Shown here in pieces: positions 36,440-47,304 of a stretch of 64,000 bases of DNA. A program made the position numbers and the translations under genes. The notes under the pieces are model-generated. The model was not told where the DNA came from. It saw only the letters and a program-made list of their open reading frames with translations, and made no database searches. This DNA comes from Ichthyophis bannanicus (lineage: Eukaryota; Chordata; Amphibia; Gymnophiona; Ichthyophiidae), in NCBI GenBank assembly GCA_033557465.1, contig CM066031.1, forward strand, positions 177,723,043 to 177,787,042, written 5' to 3'. Each line of letters opens with the position of its first letter. Position 1 is the first letter of the stretch.

Positions 36440-37612
36440 TTGACGGAGACCTATCTTCCCCCAGATGACACTGCATCCGTTGCCTCTCTCTGCTACGGGG
36501 GCTACCAGTTCTCCCATATACCCCGACTTACTGGTCGCGGTGGTGGTGTTGGCCTCCTACTCTCTCCCTCCTGCCAATTCCAACCCCTTCTGCCACCCCA
36601 TGGAGACTCCTTTGAAGTCCACTCCATTCACCTCCTCTCACCACTTCCCCTCCGAATAGCTGTTATCTATCGTCCACTGGAGAAATCCAAATCAACCTTC
36701 CTCACCAACTTCGACTCCTGGCTTTCTGCCTTTATGGATCCCTCCTCCCCCACTCTTATTCTTGGCGATTTCAAGATTCACATCGACAACCTCTCTGACC
36801 CCCATGCCTCAAAGTTCCTTGCTCTTACCTCCTCGTTCGACCTCCAACTTTGCTCCACTGCCCCCATACATCTACACGGCCACTGCCTTGACCTAATACT
36901 ATTCTCCAACTCCTCTCCTTCAAACCTCCGCAAATCAATCCTTCCCTTATCTGACCATCACCTCTTAACATTTACTCTTCAACTTCCACTGTCCCAACCT
37001 CGTCCTGTCTCCTCCGTACTATTTAGAAACCTTCATAATATTGATCCCCTGACTCTCTCCTCCACCATCTCTCCATCTCTTTCCGCCATTTTATCCTCCA
37101 AGTCCGTCGACGAGGCATTATCTTCATACAATGCTACATTATCCTCAGCCCTTGACACTCTTGCCCCTCCCACCCCACGTCCTGTCATACGATCTACTCC
37201 CCAACCCTGGCTTTCACCCACAATCCATTACCTACGCATCTGCTCCCATTCTGCCGAACGTGATTGGTCCAAATCCCGCTCCCCGGAAGACCTTCTACAT
37301 TTCAAATTCATGCTTGGTTCCTTCCAGTCAGCCTTAGCACTTGCCAAACAAGATTACTACATCAAGCTGAACAACTCCCTTGCCTCTGATCCTCGCCGTC
37401 TCTTTAATACCCTCAACTCCCTCCTCAAGGTCCCCCCGCCCCTGATCCCGCCCTCCCTTTCGGCCCAAACCCTAGCCGACTACTTCCACGACAAAATTCA
37501 CAAGATTATCCTCCAATTCCCTACCCCCCCCATCTACCTCCCCTCCTCCCCTATTCTCCTCCCCCACCCATACTCCATCTGCCACCCTCTCCTCCTTCCC
37601 TCCAATCTCTGA
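36440..37612 (+). pseudogene. L2 ORF2, endonuclease half
   Basis: Open frame of 390 residues. It covers TETYLPPDDTA (catalytic Glu block), GGGVGLLLSPSC, VIYRPLEKS, LILGDFKIHIDN (GDFN-type block with Lys in place of Asn), LDLILFSN and LPLSDHHLLTFTL (SDH block). The linker and start of the RT (DYYIKLNNSLASDPRRLFNT, LADYFHDKIHKI) follow. The Asn-to-Lys change in GDFN may impair catalysis. The frame then breaks at 37612. The true start may lie upstream, because the NxRS block precedes the first Met. Confidence 0.85.
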
Positions 37613-39150
37613 AGAAGAAACTACACTCCTTCTGTCCTCCTCCAAACCCACCACCTGTTAATCAGACCCTATCCCAATCCATCTCCTATGTTTCATCCCC
37701 CTCACCATTGCCCCCTCCATCACTCATATCCTCAACCTCTCACTCTCCACTGCAACTGTCCCTGTTGACTTCAAACATGCTGTTGTCACACCCCTCCTCA
37801 AGAAACACTCTCTTGATCCCACATGCCCTTCTAACTATCGACCCATCTCCCTCCTTCCCTTCATATCCAAACTACTAGAATGAGCAGTCCACCGGCGCTT
37901 TCTTGACTTCCTCACCTCCCAAGCCCTCCTCGACCCACTTCAATCCGGCTTCCGTCCTCTTCACTCCACTGAAACGGCACACAAAAAAGTCTCAAATGAC
38001 CTGTTCCTGGCTAAATCCAAGTGCCTCTATTCTATCCTCATTCTTCTTGACCTTTCTGCTGCCTTTGACACCGTTGACCACGACCTTCTCCTCATCACCC
38101 TCTCCTCACTTGGCTTCAAGGACTCCGTACTTTCCTGGTTCTCCTCCTACCTCTCCCATCGCTCATTCAGCGTATGCTCTGGTGGCTCCTCCTCCTCCCC
38201 TACCCTGCTCCATGTAGGTGTACCACAGGGATCTGTCTTAGGCCCCCTCCTCTTCCCTCTCTATACCCAAAACCTGGGTGCCCTTATCTCCTCCCATGGC
38301 TTTCAGTACCATCTCTATGCCGATGACTCACAAATCTACCTCTCTACACTTAAGATTTCCCCGGCAACCCAGTCCAAGATCTCTGCCTATCTTTCAGACA
38401 TCGCTGCCTGGATGTCTCATCAATGACTGAAATTGAACATGTCCAAGACTGAACTCCTTGTCTTTCCACCTAACTCCTCTCCCCACTTCCTCCTCTCTTA
38501 ATCCATGTTGATGGATCTACTATCCCTCCTGTTCCCTCGGCCCGTAATCTAGAAGTTATCTTTGACACCTCTCTCTCCTTCTCTGCTCATATCCAGCTTG
38601 TAGCTAAGACCTGCCGCTTCTTTCTCTACAACATCAGCAAAATCCGCCCCTTCCTCTCTGAACACACTACCAAAACACTTATCCACTCCTTAATCTCCTC
38701 CCACCTCGATTACTGCAACCTACTCCTTACTGGTCTTCCCGTGAGCCACCTCCTTCAATCTATACAAAATCATGCTGCTCGACTAATCTTCTGCCAGCCT
38801 CGCCATGCCCATGTTACTCCTCTTTTCAGTTTGCTTCACTGACTCCCTGTCCAATTCCGCATCCAGTTCAAGCTTCTCCTGCTGACCTATAAATGCACTC
38901 ACTCTATGGCCCCTCATTACCTCCTATCTCTTATCTCTCCCTATGTACCCTCTCAAAATCTGCGTTCCGCTAACAAATTTCTTCTATCAATGCCCTTCAC
39001 CCACACCGCAGACTCCCGACTGCATTCCTTTCACCTTGCTGCACCTCACGCCTGGCACAACCTGCCTGCGTCTGAGAGCCAGGCACCCTCCCTGGCCCTC
39101 TTCAAGTCCAGGCTAAAGACCCACCTCTTCACCGTTGCATTCAGATCCTG
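37613..39150 (+). pseudogene. L2 ORF2, reverse transcriptase half, frame-broken
   Basis: RT homology spread over frames: [17 protein letters not shown], then [35 protein letters not shown] and the catalytic [10 protein letters not shown] at about 38315-38345. The thumb (SHQ-stop-LKLNMSKTELL), SHLDYCNLLLTGLP, and the C-terminal frame 38906-39151 (RLHSFHLAAPHAWHNLPASE, FKSRLKTHLFTVAF) follow. Several stops and frameshifts are present. The YADD box and the [11 protein letters not shown] palm motif are typical of the L2 clade. Confidence 0.85.
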
Positions 39151-39424
39151 ACTCCTTCCTCATCCCACCCTAACCCCCATCAACGTTTTGACCAACTTCA
39201 GACTAAACTGCACCACACCGTACCTTGCGTAGAACCGATTAACACTCTACACTGTTTTTAACTAATGTACTACTCTAACTAGATTGCAAGCTCTGATGAG
39301 TACGACTCTGACGGGCAGAGACTGTCTCATGTACGCTGACTACCTCTTGTAGGTTAGGTTAGCTGTGCAGCGCTGCGTGCGTGGTGCTCTAGTAGTGCTA
39401 AATAGTAGTAGTAGTAGTAGTACA

Positions 39425-39645
39425 ATATCCCTGTAGGTCTCGTCTATGTACCTCTCTGTCTTTCTTATGTTTTCCAAGTCTGCTACTCTAGCCTCTAGAG
39501 AATGGGCTCGTTCCCTGAGAGCAAAGAGCTCCTTGCACCTAGTGCACACGTAAGACCTCTGAGCAACTGGGAGAAAATCATACATGTGACACTCAATGCA
39601 AAAGACTGGAAAGCCCCCATCTTGCTGCTGGACTGCTGTCTGCAT
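39425..39645 (-). pseudogene. CR1-B ORF1, N-terminal finger and coiled coil
   Basis: The beginning of CR1-B ORF1 (MQTAVQQQDGGFPVFCIECH), with the same two CxxC pairs and heptad region as CR1-A ORF1 residues 1-75. It runs into the inserted L2 at 39424 and continues at 36065. Confidence 0.88.
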
Positions 39646-39868
39646 CTTAGTTTTAAGCTTGTGTTTAGATCTTTCAGTTCTTTACTTACTAAGGGTTGCT
39701 ATGGATATTTATACTAATAAAACTGTACCTAATACGTTTAATATACCTTGTTCACCTGAATTAATCTCAGGTCCTTAGTGTATGACTGATTTGGATAACA
39801 AGCTTCACCTGAGAGCACCTCCTTTCCTTTAAGATGTGTAAGTACCTATAAAGCTACGATTATCCCAG
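39646..39868 (-). other. CR1-B 5' leader
   Basis: Matches 1596-1830 of CR1-A and stops at about 39868 in the G-run, before the monomer region. CR1-B therefore lacks the tandem monomers. Confidence 0.75.
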
Positions 39869-40234
39869 GGGGTGGGTGTTAGAGTGCTGTGTCGATGTGT
39901 GTTTGTGAAGGTGTTAGAGTGCTGTAGGTGTTAGAGTGCTGTGTCGATGTGTGTTTGTGAAGGTGTTAATTTGTATTAGTTTATGATGGTGTCTCTTTTG
40001 GTTGAGGGTATACCTGTGGAAAGTGTTTCCAAAAATCAATGGGAGTCTGTTTTGTCTGGGGTGGTGATAATGGATGGGGATAGGAAAGGATTGGAGGGGC
40101 TCATCTGATGGGGATAGTGCTTGAAGTGTCCGAGAGACTATAAGTAGGATGAGTATGGCGTGAGTGAGCATTAATCTGGGTTCCATTTCGATTAGCGGCC
40201 TAGCTGTAGCAATGCAGGATGAATGTTTATTCAA
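39869..40234 (-). pseudogene. L2-like LINE copy B, ORF2 N-terminus
   Basis: Frame 40234-39914 contains a Met followed by a strongly hydrophobic segment (LMLTHAILILLIVSRTLQA), then a basic, His-rich stretch. A comparable hydrophobic start is seen in copy A (MVTLLLTMCLITLLQLTNA at about 42845). A 35-bp unit containing gagtgctgtgtcgatgtgtg is repeated between 39869 and 39962. With CR1-B removed, the endonuclease at 32271 follows. A signal-like N-terminus on a LINE ORF2 is odd; it may be translated upstream leader and not part of the enzyme. Confidence 0.6.
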
Positions 40235-41094
40235 TTACTTTGCTAAAGACAGATATATATCAGTCTGCTATAAGGATAATGCAAAAATTGCATTATCCTT
40301 GTACCAGTATGCAGGTAAGTAGTTAATTACAGGTATTTACAATGCAGTCACTTTGTAGTAACGAACAATAATTGGGACGGTATAGCATGAAGTGATTAAG
40401 CAGATTTGTAGTTACAGACCAGAGTCCACATTAAATTATACTGAATGGGATGGTTAGACAAATTTATAGATGCAGTCCAATGTCCACATACAGTCAGCTC
40501 TGTGTAAAAGTGAAATGGTGGGTTGTACTGAATGGTGTTAGGCACATTTGTAGATACAGTGCAGTGAATTCCTTACAGACAACTTTGAGGATTTGGTAAA
40601 GATTAGATATGTCACATCATTAATCTGCATGGAGTCTGTTGGAAGGGATAAAGGGAGATAGTCTTTGGGGGTGGTAATGCACGTTGGCAGTGTAAATGTT
40701 TTCGCTGAAAGCCCAGTAGAATGAGACTAGGCAGGCTTAAATGGTGGCCGGTGAATAACGGTATTTAAGAAGAGAGTATGTTCCTTAGTTCCGTAAGCAA
40801 AGGTGGGTAAGTGGACTTGGTCGGGAAGCTTGGATAGAGTGGCAGTGATCAGTAAGTAGTGTCTTAATTGATTTTCAGTTGTTTTCTTTCCAGTGAATGT
40901 TACGAGTGTGTGTAGATGTTACTTACTGCAGAGCAAGGCATCCTCTGTGTATTCTGTGTTGTCTTTGTCTCTCGGTGTAGCTATATCAGTGATCCTAGGT
41001 AAGCTTTCATTGACCTGCCTCCATTCCCCACTTAAGGGCCACACCAAAGGACCCTCTGGTGAGGCCCTTAGGCGTGCTCCTGCCAGGCGCAGGT
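40235..41094 (-). other. L2-like LINE copy B 5' untranslated region
   Basis: Non-coding leader. It includes a perfect palindrome, aaggataatgcaa (40272-40284) against ttgcattatcctt (40288-40300), with a 3-base loop. The block 41015-41094 matches 42990-43070 of copy A. No ORF1 is visible. Confidence 0.6.
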
Positions 41095-41388
41095 GCGCCC
41101 AATGGCACCTTCAATTAAATTGCAGCTGGCTTCCTCTGATTGGGCCAGAGCCCTGGAGCGGGAGGAGACCGTCTTCCAGCTCTCCGGCTCTAACCCCAAA
41201 CAGGGGGAGTTTAATGGTGGAGATGGCTGCTTGGTCCTGTGCCCGATGGCGCCTTTAATTTGAATTGCAGTTGGCTTCCTCTGATTGGGCAGGAGCCCCA
41301 GAGCGGAGAGGAGACTGGCTTCCAGCTCCCCAGCTCTAACCCTGATCAGGGGGAGCTCGATGGTGGTGGTGGTGGCTGCTTGGGTACA
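41095..41388 (-). promoter_or_regulatory. Two ~148-bp tandem monomers at the 5' end of LINE copy B
   Basis: Two units (about 41100-41245 and 41249-41388) share the block ggcttcctctgattgggc. In the sense of the LINE this reads gcccaatcagaggaagcc, which contains a CCAAT-box-like ccaatcag. GC-rich tandem monomers at a LINE 5' end suggest an internal promoter. Expression is not shown. Confidence 0.6.
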
Positions 41389-43075
41389 AAAATGAGATCT
41401 AAGGTTCTTCCTTTACTCTGGGTTAGTGTGTTTGAAATATGTGTATAGTGTAGGTCAACCATGGTGTTCAAGAAGTAAATAGTTTCTTTTGTGCGTAAAG
41501 AGGAGAGGTTTAGGTCTCCCAATATGATGAGCATCCTCTGTGTTGAGGTATTTGTATATGCAGTTTCTAAGATTGTTGAGAGTTCCTCATCTTTGGTATT
41601 TGGTGCATGGTATATGAGGCTGATTGATGGGTTCCTGTTAGTGATCGTTATAATGTTGCATTCATCCAAGCTATATGAGGAGATTGTGATACATTTTAAA
41701 TGGTTTCGTGCAATAATGAGGACCTTCCTCCTCTTTTTGAATTCCTAGGGCAGCTATGTACCGTGTATAGTAGGGAGGTGATTTGATTGAGGATGACATT
41801 GTCTGTATCACATAGCCATGTTTCGGAGATACACATGGAGACCAATTCCAATCGGGACATCTCCCAGCCTTCCAGATGTCCAAAATATGGATGGCATGAA
41901 TGTGTATCTGATTCTGCACCCATGAGAGCCAGACATTCCCGGCGGTGCAGAATCGGGCACTTAGACAATCTAGACAGGCCCTGCTTCTGCAGGGTGGGAC
42001 ATCTATCCACTTCCCCTGCTAGCCCTCCCTATGCTCCTTCTGTAGCCCTGCTGCCATGGCGTCCCATTGCCATTGCATCGGGATGCCAACAGGAACACAG
42101 AAAGACCCGATATACCCCAAAATTTCATCTACGATGCCCGACCCTCGGCGGGGTCTACCAGGGCTGAGATCGGGTGGAAGGGTGTCACCTGATGCGTCTC
42201 CTTTCTTTGGGGGGTCCTTCCTGGTCGGATCACCACCATCTATGGGACATTTCCACCTTCGAGACGGAATAAGTGCCACGTCCATCTGCTCCCAGCTGAA
42301 CGTACAGGGCTGTGACCGGAATAGGCCCTTTACGTCCAGGTTGTGCGGCTCACCCCTGCTCTGCCCACTCTCTGCCCTGTTGCTGCCTCCTCCCACCCCC
42401 AACCCCAGTTTCCCACACAAAGGCCCTGTACATGCAGGAGCTTTAGGGGCAGAATAGGCTCACAGAGAATAACAAGGGTTATACATCCCCGCTATTCGCT
42501 GTGCAGAATTACCCCCATTATGTCTAGCTTTTGGTCATTTATATTATCTATGATTGTTTGGATTTTGTTTCTTATGGAGCGTACATGAATTAATGCACAT
42601 GAGAGCGTTGTGTGTTGTTGAGTACCTCCCTGTGCTGTTTGCTATACTCTTTCAGGGATTATATGAATTAACCTGGGAGTCCTCTTGTAGATCTGGTTAT
42701 GATTGTAGTGTCTTTGTGGTCTATTGTTCACTGCACCTATTATCGGTATGTGGTATGTGGTAACATGTGCGGTAATATGTTGGTGTTGCTGCATTCGTCA
42801 GTTGTAAGAGTGTTATGAGGCACATGGTTAGAAGCAATGTTACCATTTTATTGTATGTTTTACTGCAGTTGTGGTGCTTCTTATTCTGCCACTGTCTAAG
42901 TGCAGAGTTATGTTTCCCGGCTATTTGAAGGGGCTGCCTTGCCACTGACCTTGCTGGTACCCTGTTGTTTTACTCCAGTACTCTGTCCACTCCTTCGGTC
43001 CACTCCAAGGGCCACACCTAAGAGCCCTTTGGCATGGCCCTTAGGCACAGGTGCACCTGAAGCGCAGTTGTTTTA
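41389..43075 (-). pseudogene. L2-like LINE copy A, 5' leader and endonuclease half
   Basis: The 5' part of the host LINE. From the right come the leader (42950-43075), an N-terminal frame with a hydrophobic start (42945-42721), and ALIHVRSIRNKIQTIID at 42600-42520. After an inserted ~680-bp repeat, it resumes with ISETWLCDTDNVILNQ at about 41830-41780, a KRGGRSSLLHETI block, ISLIYHAPNTKDEE and LIILGDLNLSSL. It ends at GRTLDLIFVPK (41390), where copy B is inserted and after which copy A resumes at 23490. Frame breaks are frequent, so it is an old copy. Confidence 0.83.
41838..42517. mobile_element. Unclassified ~680-bp interspersed repeat, copy 1
   Basis: Block interrupting the LINE endonuclease between the LDI and ISETW motifs. 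The same sequence is found at 46530-46927 plus 52534-52730 (for example gacgtacagggctgtgacc against aacgtacagggctgtgaccg), and a part near 59400-59480. Near its left side are facing words tgattctgcac and gtgcagaatcggg. There is no poly-A tail and no coding capacity. A non-autonomous DNA element is likely, but the ends and class are not settled. Confidence 0.6.
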
Positions 43076-43084
43076 AAGGTCTCT

Positions 43085-43735
43085 CCATACAAAGATTCAG
43101 CTTGTCCAAGCCTTGGTATTTTCAATAGTATCATATGGCTGTGAAAGTTGAACAGTGAAAAAGTACACAGGAAGAAATTCGATGCTTATGAATTATGGTA
43201 CTGGCGAAGAATACTATGTATACCATGTACTGCCCTAAGAAGAAACCAGTCAGTACTAGAGGAGATCAAACCTAAGATTTCTTTAGAAGCTCAGATGACA
43301 AAACTTTGGCTTTCTTATTTTGGACACATCATACTAAGAGAGAGATCATTAGAGAAAGACATCATTCTTGGCAAGGTTAAAGGCAGGGCCGGCCCTAGGT
43401 CTTGATACTGTAGGTGAACTTCAAGCTTTACACCCCCTCTGGCTGTAAAAATATATTAAATAGCTTTGAATGGCTTGCTTTTGCTGCCTTTCAGAAATTG
43501 CACCCTAGGTGACTGTCTAGTTTGCCTAGTGGTTGGACCGGACCTGGTTGGAGGTCAACGCAAAAGAAGAAGGCCAGCAATGCAATGGATCGATACAATA
43601 ACAGCAGCTATGGATGTCACTCTATTAACAATGAGCTGCCTGACTGAAGACTGAACACAATTTAGGGCAACTATCCAGAGGGTCGCCATGAGTCGACACC
43701 AACTTGACGGCATTTAACAACAACCCTCTATCTTT
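43085..43735 (+). pseudogene. RTE-type LINE, C-terminal end and 3' terminus
   Basis: Remnant of an RTE/BovB-like LINE. On the plus strand it shows VQALVFSIVSYGCES, FDAYELWYWRRILCIPCTAL, NQSVLEEIKPKISLEAQMTK and YFGHIILRERSLEKDIILGK. After a 163-bp MITE, it continues with QRKRRRPAMQWIDTITAAMD and RVAMSRHQLDG, ending in an aacaacaac run at about 43718. These are the conserved post-RT segments of the family. The upstream endonuclease and RT core are absent. The opening part is separated by stops. Confidence 0.82.
43376..43554. mobile_element. hAT-type MITE (43384-43546) inside the RTE fragment
   Basis: Terminus cagggccggccctaggt faces cctagtggttggaccggacctg. The flanking 8-mers gttaaagg and gttggagg differ at two positions, as expected for an aged 8-bp hAT target duplication. 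Removing it restores the RTE reading KVKG to QRK. Confidence 0.7.
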
Positions 43736-44037
43736 ATCTGCAAACCATGCAGGCCTTGGCATGCAGATGTCATAGTGAAGGAAGTGAACTGGTCTTGCAG
43801 GTAAATACAAATTTGCTAGATTTGGTCCATCGGAATTTTTCAAGTTCCCTAGATTAAACTGTAGCAATATATCTGTAACTAATTCCAAGGAGCCTAAAAC
43901 AGTTGTTGAGAAGCTGATGGGCAAGTGGAATTCCTGGCCTATCTCCTACCAAAGTTGACTGGGGCAGATATGGGCTTCTGTCCAGAAAATCTCGTTATCC
44001 TGTAGGATGTGGGCAGTACACTACATGCTGTTGTGCT
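43736..44037. other. Unassigned sequence
   Basis: Nothing recognised apart from the minus-strand frame 43924-43625, which has no motif. Confidence 0.3.
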
Positions 44038-44197
44038 GGACCAGCCCAACCACCAGGCAAACTAGGCAGTTGCCTAGGGTGGCAACTTCTAGGGGAGATC
44101 AAAGAGCAGACCCTTCAAAGATAAACAATAGATTCTGACATCCAGGGATGTATAAGGCTTAAGATTTACCTAGGGTGCCAACTCTGGCGCCGGCCTT
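44038..44197. mobile_element. hAT-type MITE
   Basis: Starts ctggaccagcccaaccacca with the internal gcctagggtggcaac, and ends with cctagggtgccaactctggc and cgccggcc. Same family as 43384-43546 and 44620-44793. Confidence 0.6.
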
Positions 44198-44619
44198 ACT
44201 GTTTTTCATAGGACTTATCACTCTCTCTTATATTATACTAAATTTGCCACAACTAGCCCCTTGTCTTGGAGAGGATGTGGACAGATTAGCACACACTTGC
44301 ATGCTTGGTGGTCCTGTGAGCATTCACTTTATCATTCTGGGAGAAGGTCAAGGATCAGATGGCTCAGATGCTCGGTGTGCATGTAGGATTCACCTCAACT
44401 CTGTGTCTGCTTGGTTATTGGCCTGATTGTGAAATCATGTTGGATTAGTGCAGACTGGTGGAACATCTTATAAACATGGAAATGAGCACCAAAAGCAATC
44501 CTTTGGAAACCGTTTCATACAGCGATTGCTCTACCCTCATTGTTCAAATCACTAGTCCGGTGCCAACAATAGAGGCTAACGCTGTGTTTAGCCTGTGGGT
44601 GAGAAAGAGGATTAATTAG

Positions 44620-44793
44620 GGTCGGACCAACTATTGGGCAAATGAGGTGGTCGCCTAGGGTGGAAACTTTTGGTGGGCAGCAAAGAGCAGGTAGTCAAAG
44701 CTAAACAATTGATTTTGACAGACAAGGAAGTGTAAGGCTTAAGGACTGCTTAGGGCACCAACACCTTGAAGAAACTCTGGGGCCAGCCCTGGG
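44620..44793. mobile_element. hAT-type MITE
   Basis: Starts agggtcggaccaactattgg, with cgcctagggtgg inside, and ends with ctctggggccagccctggga. The internal part (aaagagcagg, aaacaattgattttgacag) closely matches 44038-44197. Confidence 0.65.
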
Positions 44794-45349
44794 ATCAGTG
44801 GTGAGGAGGGGAAACTGATTTGTGGGACTGGTGTGGAGGGAGAGAGGGATCTCATGGATAGGAGGAGTGCAAAGCTGCAGTAAACAGGCAAAATAGGTAG
44901 TGATGATCCAGGAAGGGGGAAGAGAGGCCCTCAACCTGGCTTCTTTCTCCTCTGGTTGCGTCTGGTGCAGTTTGCTGGTTTCTCACTATTTTAAGGGGTG
45001 CGGCAAATTCTGCAACAAGGTGTAGTGTTGCCACAGTTGCTGGATCCCATGGAATCAGGACTATTCCTGTGCAAGACAGCACCCTGGAAAAGGCTTGCTT
45101 TTAGCACCCCATCTCCTCCTCTGGCACTTATCCTCTCTGTGAGGGAGGTGCTGTGGTGCCGTCTGCCACAACATATGCATTTGCGTTTTCCCCGCTGACA
45201 AATTGAGTCTCATGGTTGCTCCCTTGTAGAGGATGGCTGGACCACTCTTGGTCTGCCTGGGTATATGTTGGGTGAATATAAGGAAATTAAAGAAATTGGC
45301 CAAGTGGTGTTCAATTTGACCCTCTTCACTCATTTGTTATCCCCAGTTA
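44794..45349. other. Unassigned sequence
   Basis: Nothing recognised. Confidence 0.3.
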
Positions 45350-45781
45350 AGGGCCAGCCATCCACTAGGCAGGCTAGGTGACTGCCTAAGGTGGCAGAGC
45401 TCTGTGGGCAGCATGGCACACATGGCCTACCACCTCCTTCCCCCCTATGCTGAGCTGTGCCATGCCACTGACTCCATACCCCCAGGGCAGCAGCAGTCCA
45501 TGGCAGGCCATGTGCTTTGGTACACATGGTCTATTGCTTCTGACTCCCCGAAGTTGTGTTGGAGGAGTCAGAAGTGGCAGACCATGTGTGCCGAAGCATA
45601 TGGCCTGCCGCTGTTGCTGAGCTGTCCCCCGACCCTACCACTAGAATCAGCAGCAGTGGGGGGTGGCAGCACAGCTCAGCATACATAGGGGGAAGGGCGG
45701 AGCAAAACAGCACATGGGGGAGTGCGGCATGGCCAGGATTTCTGCCTAGGGTGGCAGAAACTCTTGGGCCAGCTCTGCCCC
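45350..45781. mobile_element. hAT-type MITE, longer variant
   Basis: Starts taagggccagccatccacta with gactgcctaaggtggcag, and ends with tctgcctagggtggcagaaa and gggccagctctgcc. The interior contains shuffled, partly inverted repeats of a gccatgtg/cacatggc word. Confidence 0.6.
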
Positions 45782-46437
45782 GCTTCACATTGGTTTGCTA
45801 CCCTGGACAGTCATCTGTCTTACTTTTGCATGGAATCACAGGAAACCAAAGACTATGCCTGTAATGTCATAGATCAATAAGAATAACCCAACAAATGTGA
45901 CTCTCTTATTGACAATAGGGCATGCAGTAACTCTCAGTAACCCTCTTTCTATAGAACCCGTTCAATTCTTGTGGTTCTCCATTAGAAATTAATGCATTGA
46001 AGGATAGAAACTGAAGGTAAAAATATAATATTAGATGACTCGGCATCTGATACAGTTCCTTTATTGGTTATAAATTCAGGATCAAATAGAAAAGAATGAA
46101 TAATCACAGAATTCCCAAAATCAAAGCATGCAGCATAGTGTTTTCTGCCTTACAGATGTTAGCAATCTCTCTAGAATCGAACAAAACAGCCTCCAGCTCT
46201 CTTCCTACTATAGTCTATGCGATTGGCTAATACCTCCTATCTAGAAAGCTTGTGCAGTCATTAATCCAGCAGTGCTGCATCCAAAAACAAGGCTTTTCAA
46301 TAGAAACACAGTAGATTATTTATTTACAGTATAGAAAATGCAGTGACAATAATAGAAGCCAGCAAGTTGTCAACTTGGTAAGAGTGATATGCTAAACTTT
46401 TTAAAAAAACAACAAAAAGATGTTACTGCAACTACTA
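45782..46437. other. Unassigned sequence
   Basis: Nothing recognised. Confidence 0.3.
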
Positions 46438-46525
46438 CAAGGTGTGTGCAGCACTGTGCATATAGATGTCACAGTCCCTGCTCATCAGAGCTTTCAGTCT
46501 AATCAAGACAAAACACAGAACCTGA
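46438..46525 (-). repeat. L2-type LINE 3' end scrap
   Basis: In reverse complement it reads gaaagctctgatgagcaggg followed by a cagtgctgcacaca block, the same 3' motif order as the L2 at 36066-39424. Confidence 0.6.
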
Positions 46526-46529
46526 TGCA

Positions 46530-46927
46530 GGAGGGGGCTCGGCCGGGGCATCTGGAAGCCCCCAAATAGGATGGCCCCACTAGTACCTGATTCTGCACTG
46601 TGGAAACTAGATGTTCCCGCGGGTGCAGGATCAGGCACTGAGACAGTCCTGCATGCCCCTGCATCTCAGCAGAAGACATCCTCGCTGCTTCACGGCCAGC
46701 ATGCCGCAATGCGGACCCCTGGTTCCCTGCTGCCCAACCCTTGATGGGGGCAGCCAGGACCCGGATCAGACAGCGGGGACTCACCATTCATGGCTCCATT
46801 GCTCCTGGGGGGGCTGCCTGGCTAATACGAATGGACGCCCCGTGCTTATTCCACCTCCAAAGCAGAATAAGCTGGGCATCCTCCTGGTGCTCCCCAGACG
46901 TACAGGGCTGTGACCTGAATTGGCCCT
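46530..46927. mobile_element. Unclassified repeat copy 2, left part
   Basis: Homologous to 41838-42310. Shared landmarks are ctgattctgcac, gttcccgcgggtgca and gacgtacagggctgtgacct. It is broken at ggccct by the DIRS element and continues at 52534. Confidence 0.65.
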
Positions 46928-46953
46928 ATCTCCAGGAACAAGCAGGAATAAGT

Positions 46954-47090
46954 CCTCACATATGGGTACGTCGGTACCGACGGAGCCCGTGCGGGAAAGC
47001 TCCCCAGCTTCTTAGAATAGAAGCTTTTGGGACCTCCCACTGCACATGCGCACTGCCTTCCCGCCTTCCTGAACAGCTCTCCTCAGTTTC
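46954..47090 (+). repeat. DIRS left inverted terminal repeat
   Basis: 137 bases identical in reverse complement to 52345-52481. It contains a 14-base palindrome CGTCGGTACCGACG near 46968-46981. Confidence 0.95.
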
Positions 47091-47304
47091 TCTTTTTCCG
47101 CGGAGCCAGCAGGTCGTGTTCCTGTCACCGCTGAAGAAATTGTTATTTTATTTGTTTCTTTAGACCGCGTACCTGCCTTCCCCATACCGATACCGGTATC
47201 GCCGGTCTTTTCTTTCTTTCTTTAAAAAATTATAATTCTTTTTTCTTATTTTTTAGCTTTTTGGTCACTTCAGAGAGGCCTCTCGGCCTACTCAATTTCT
47301 CCTC

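Larger units (their letters stand above)
36066..39424 (+). mobile_element. L2-type LINE inserted in CR1-B ORF1
   Basis: Foreign block inside CR1-B ORF1: CR1-A reads continuously across the equivalent point (1370-1380). The edges show an imperfect 7-bp duplication, actatat before and acaatat after. The 5' end carries a doubled tcatcccacaaacaat word. The 3' end carries the usual L2-type block (agattgcaagctctgatgag, cagcgctgcgtgcgtggtgc) and a (TAG)n run at 39404-39422. Its coding parts are listed separately. Confidence 0.88.

Noticed and set aside
41346..41448. Proline run at the end of a LINE endonuclease frame as a real protein tail
   Set aside because: It is read-through into the first promoter monomer of LINE copy B.
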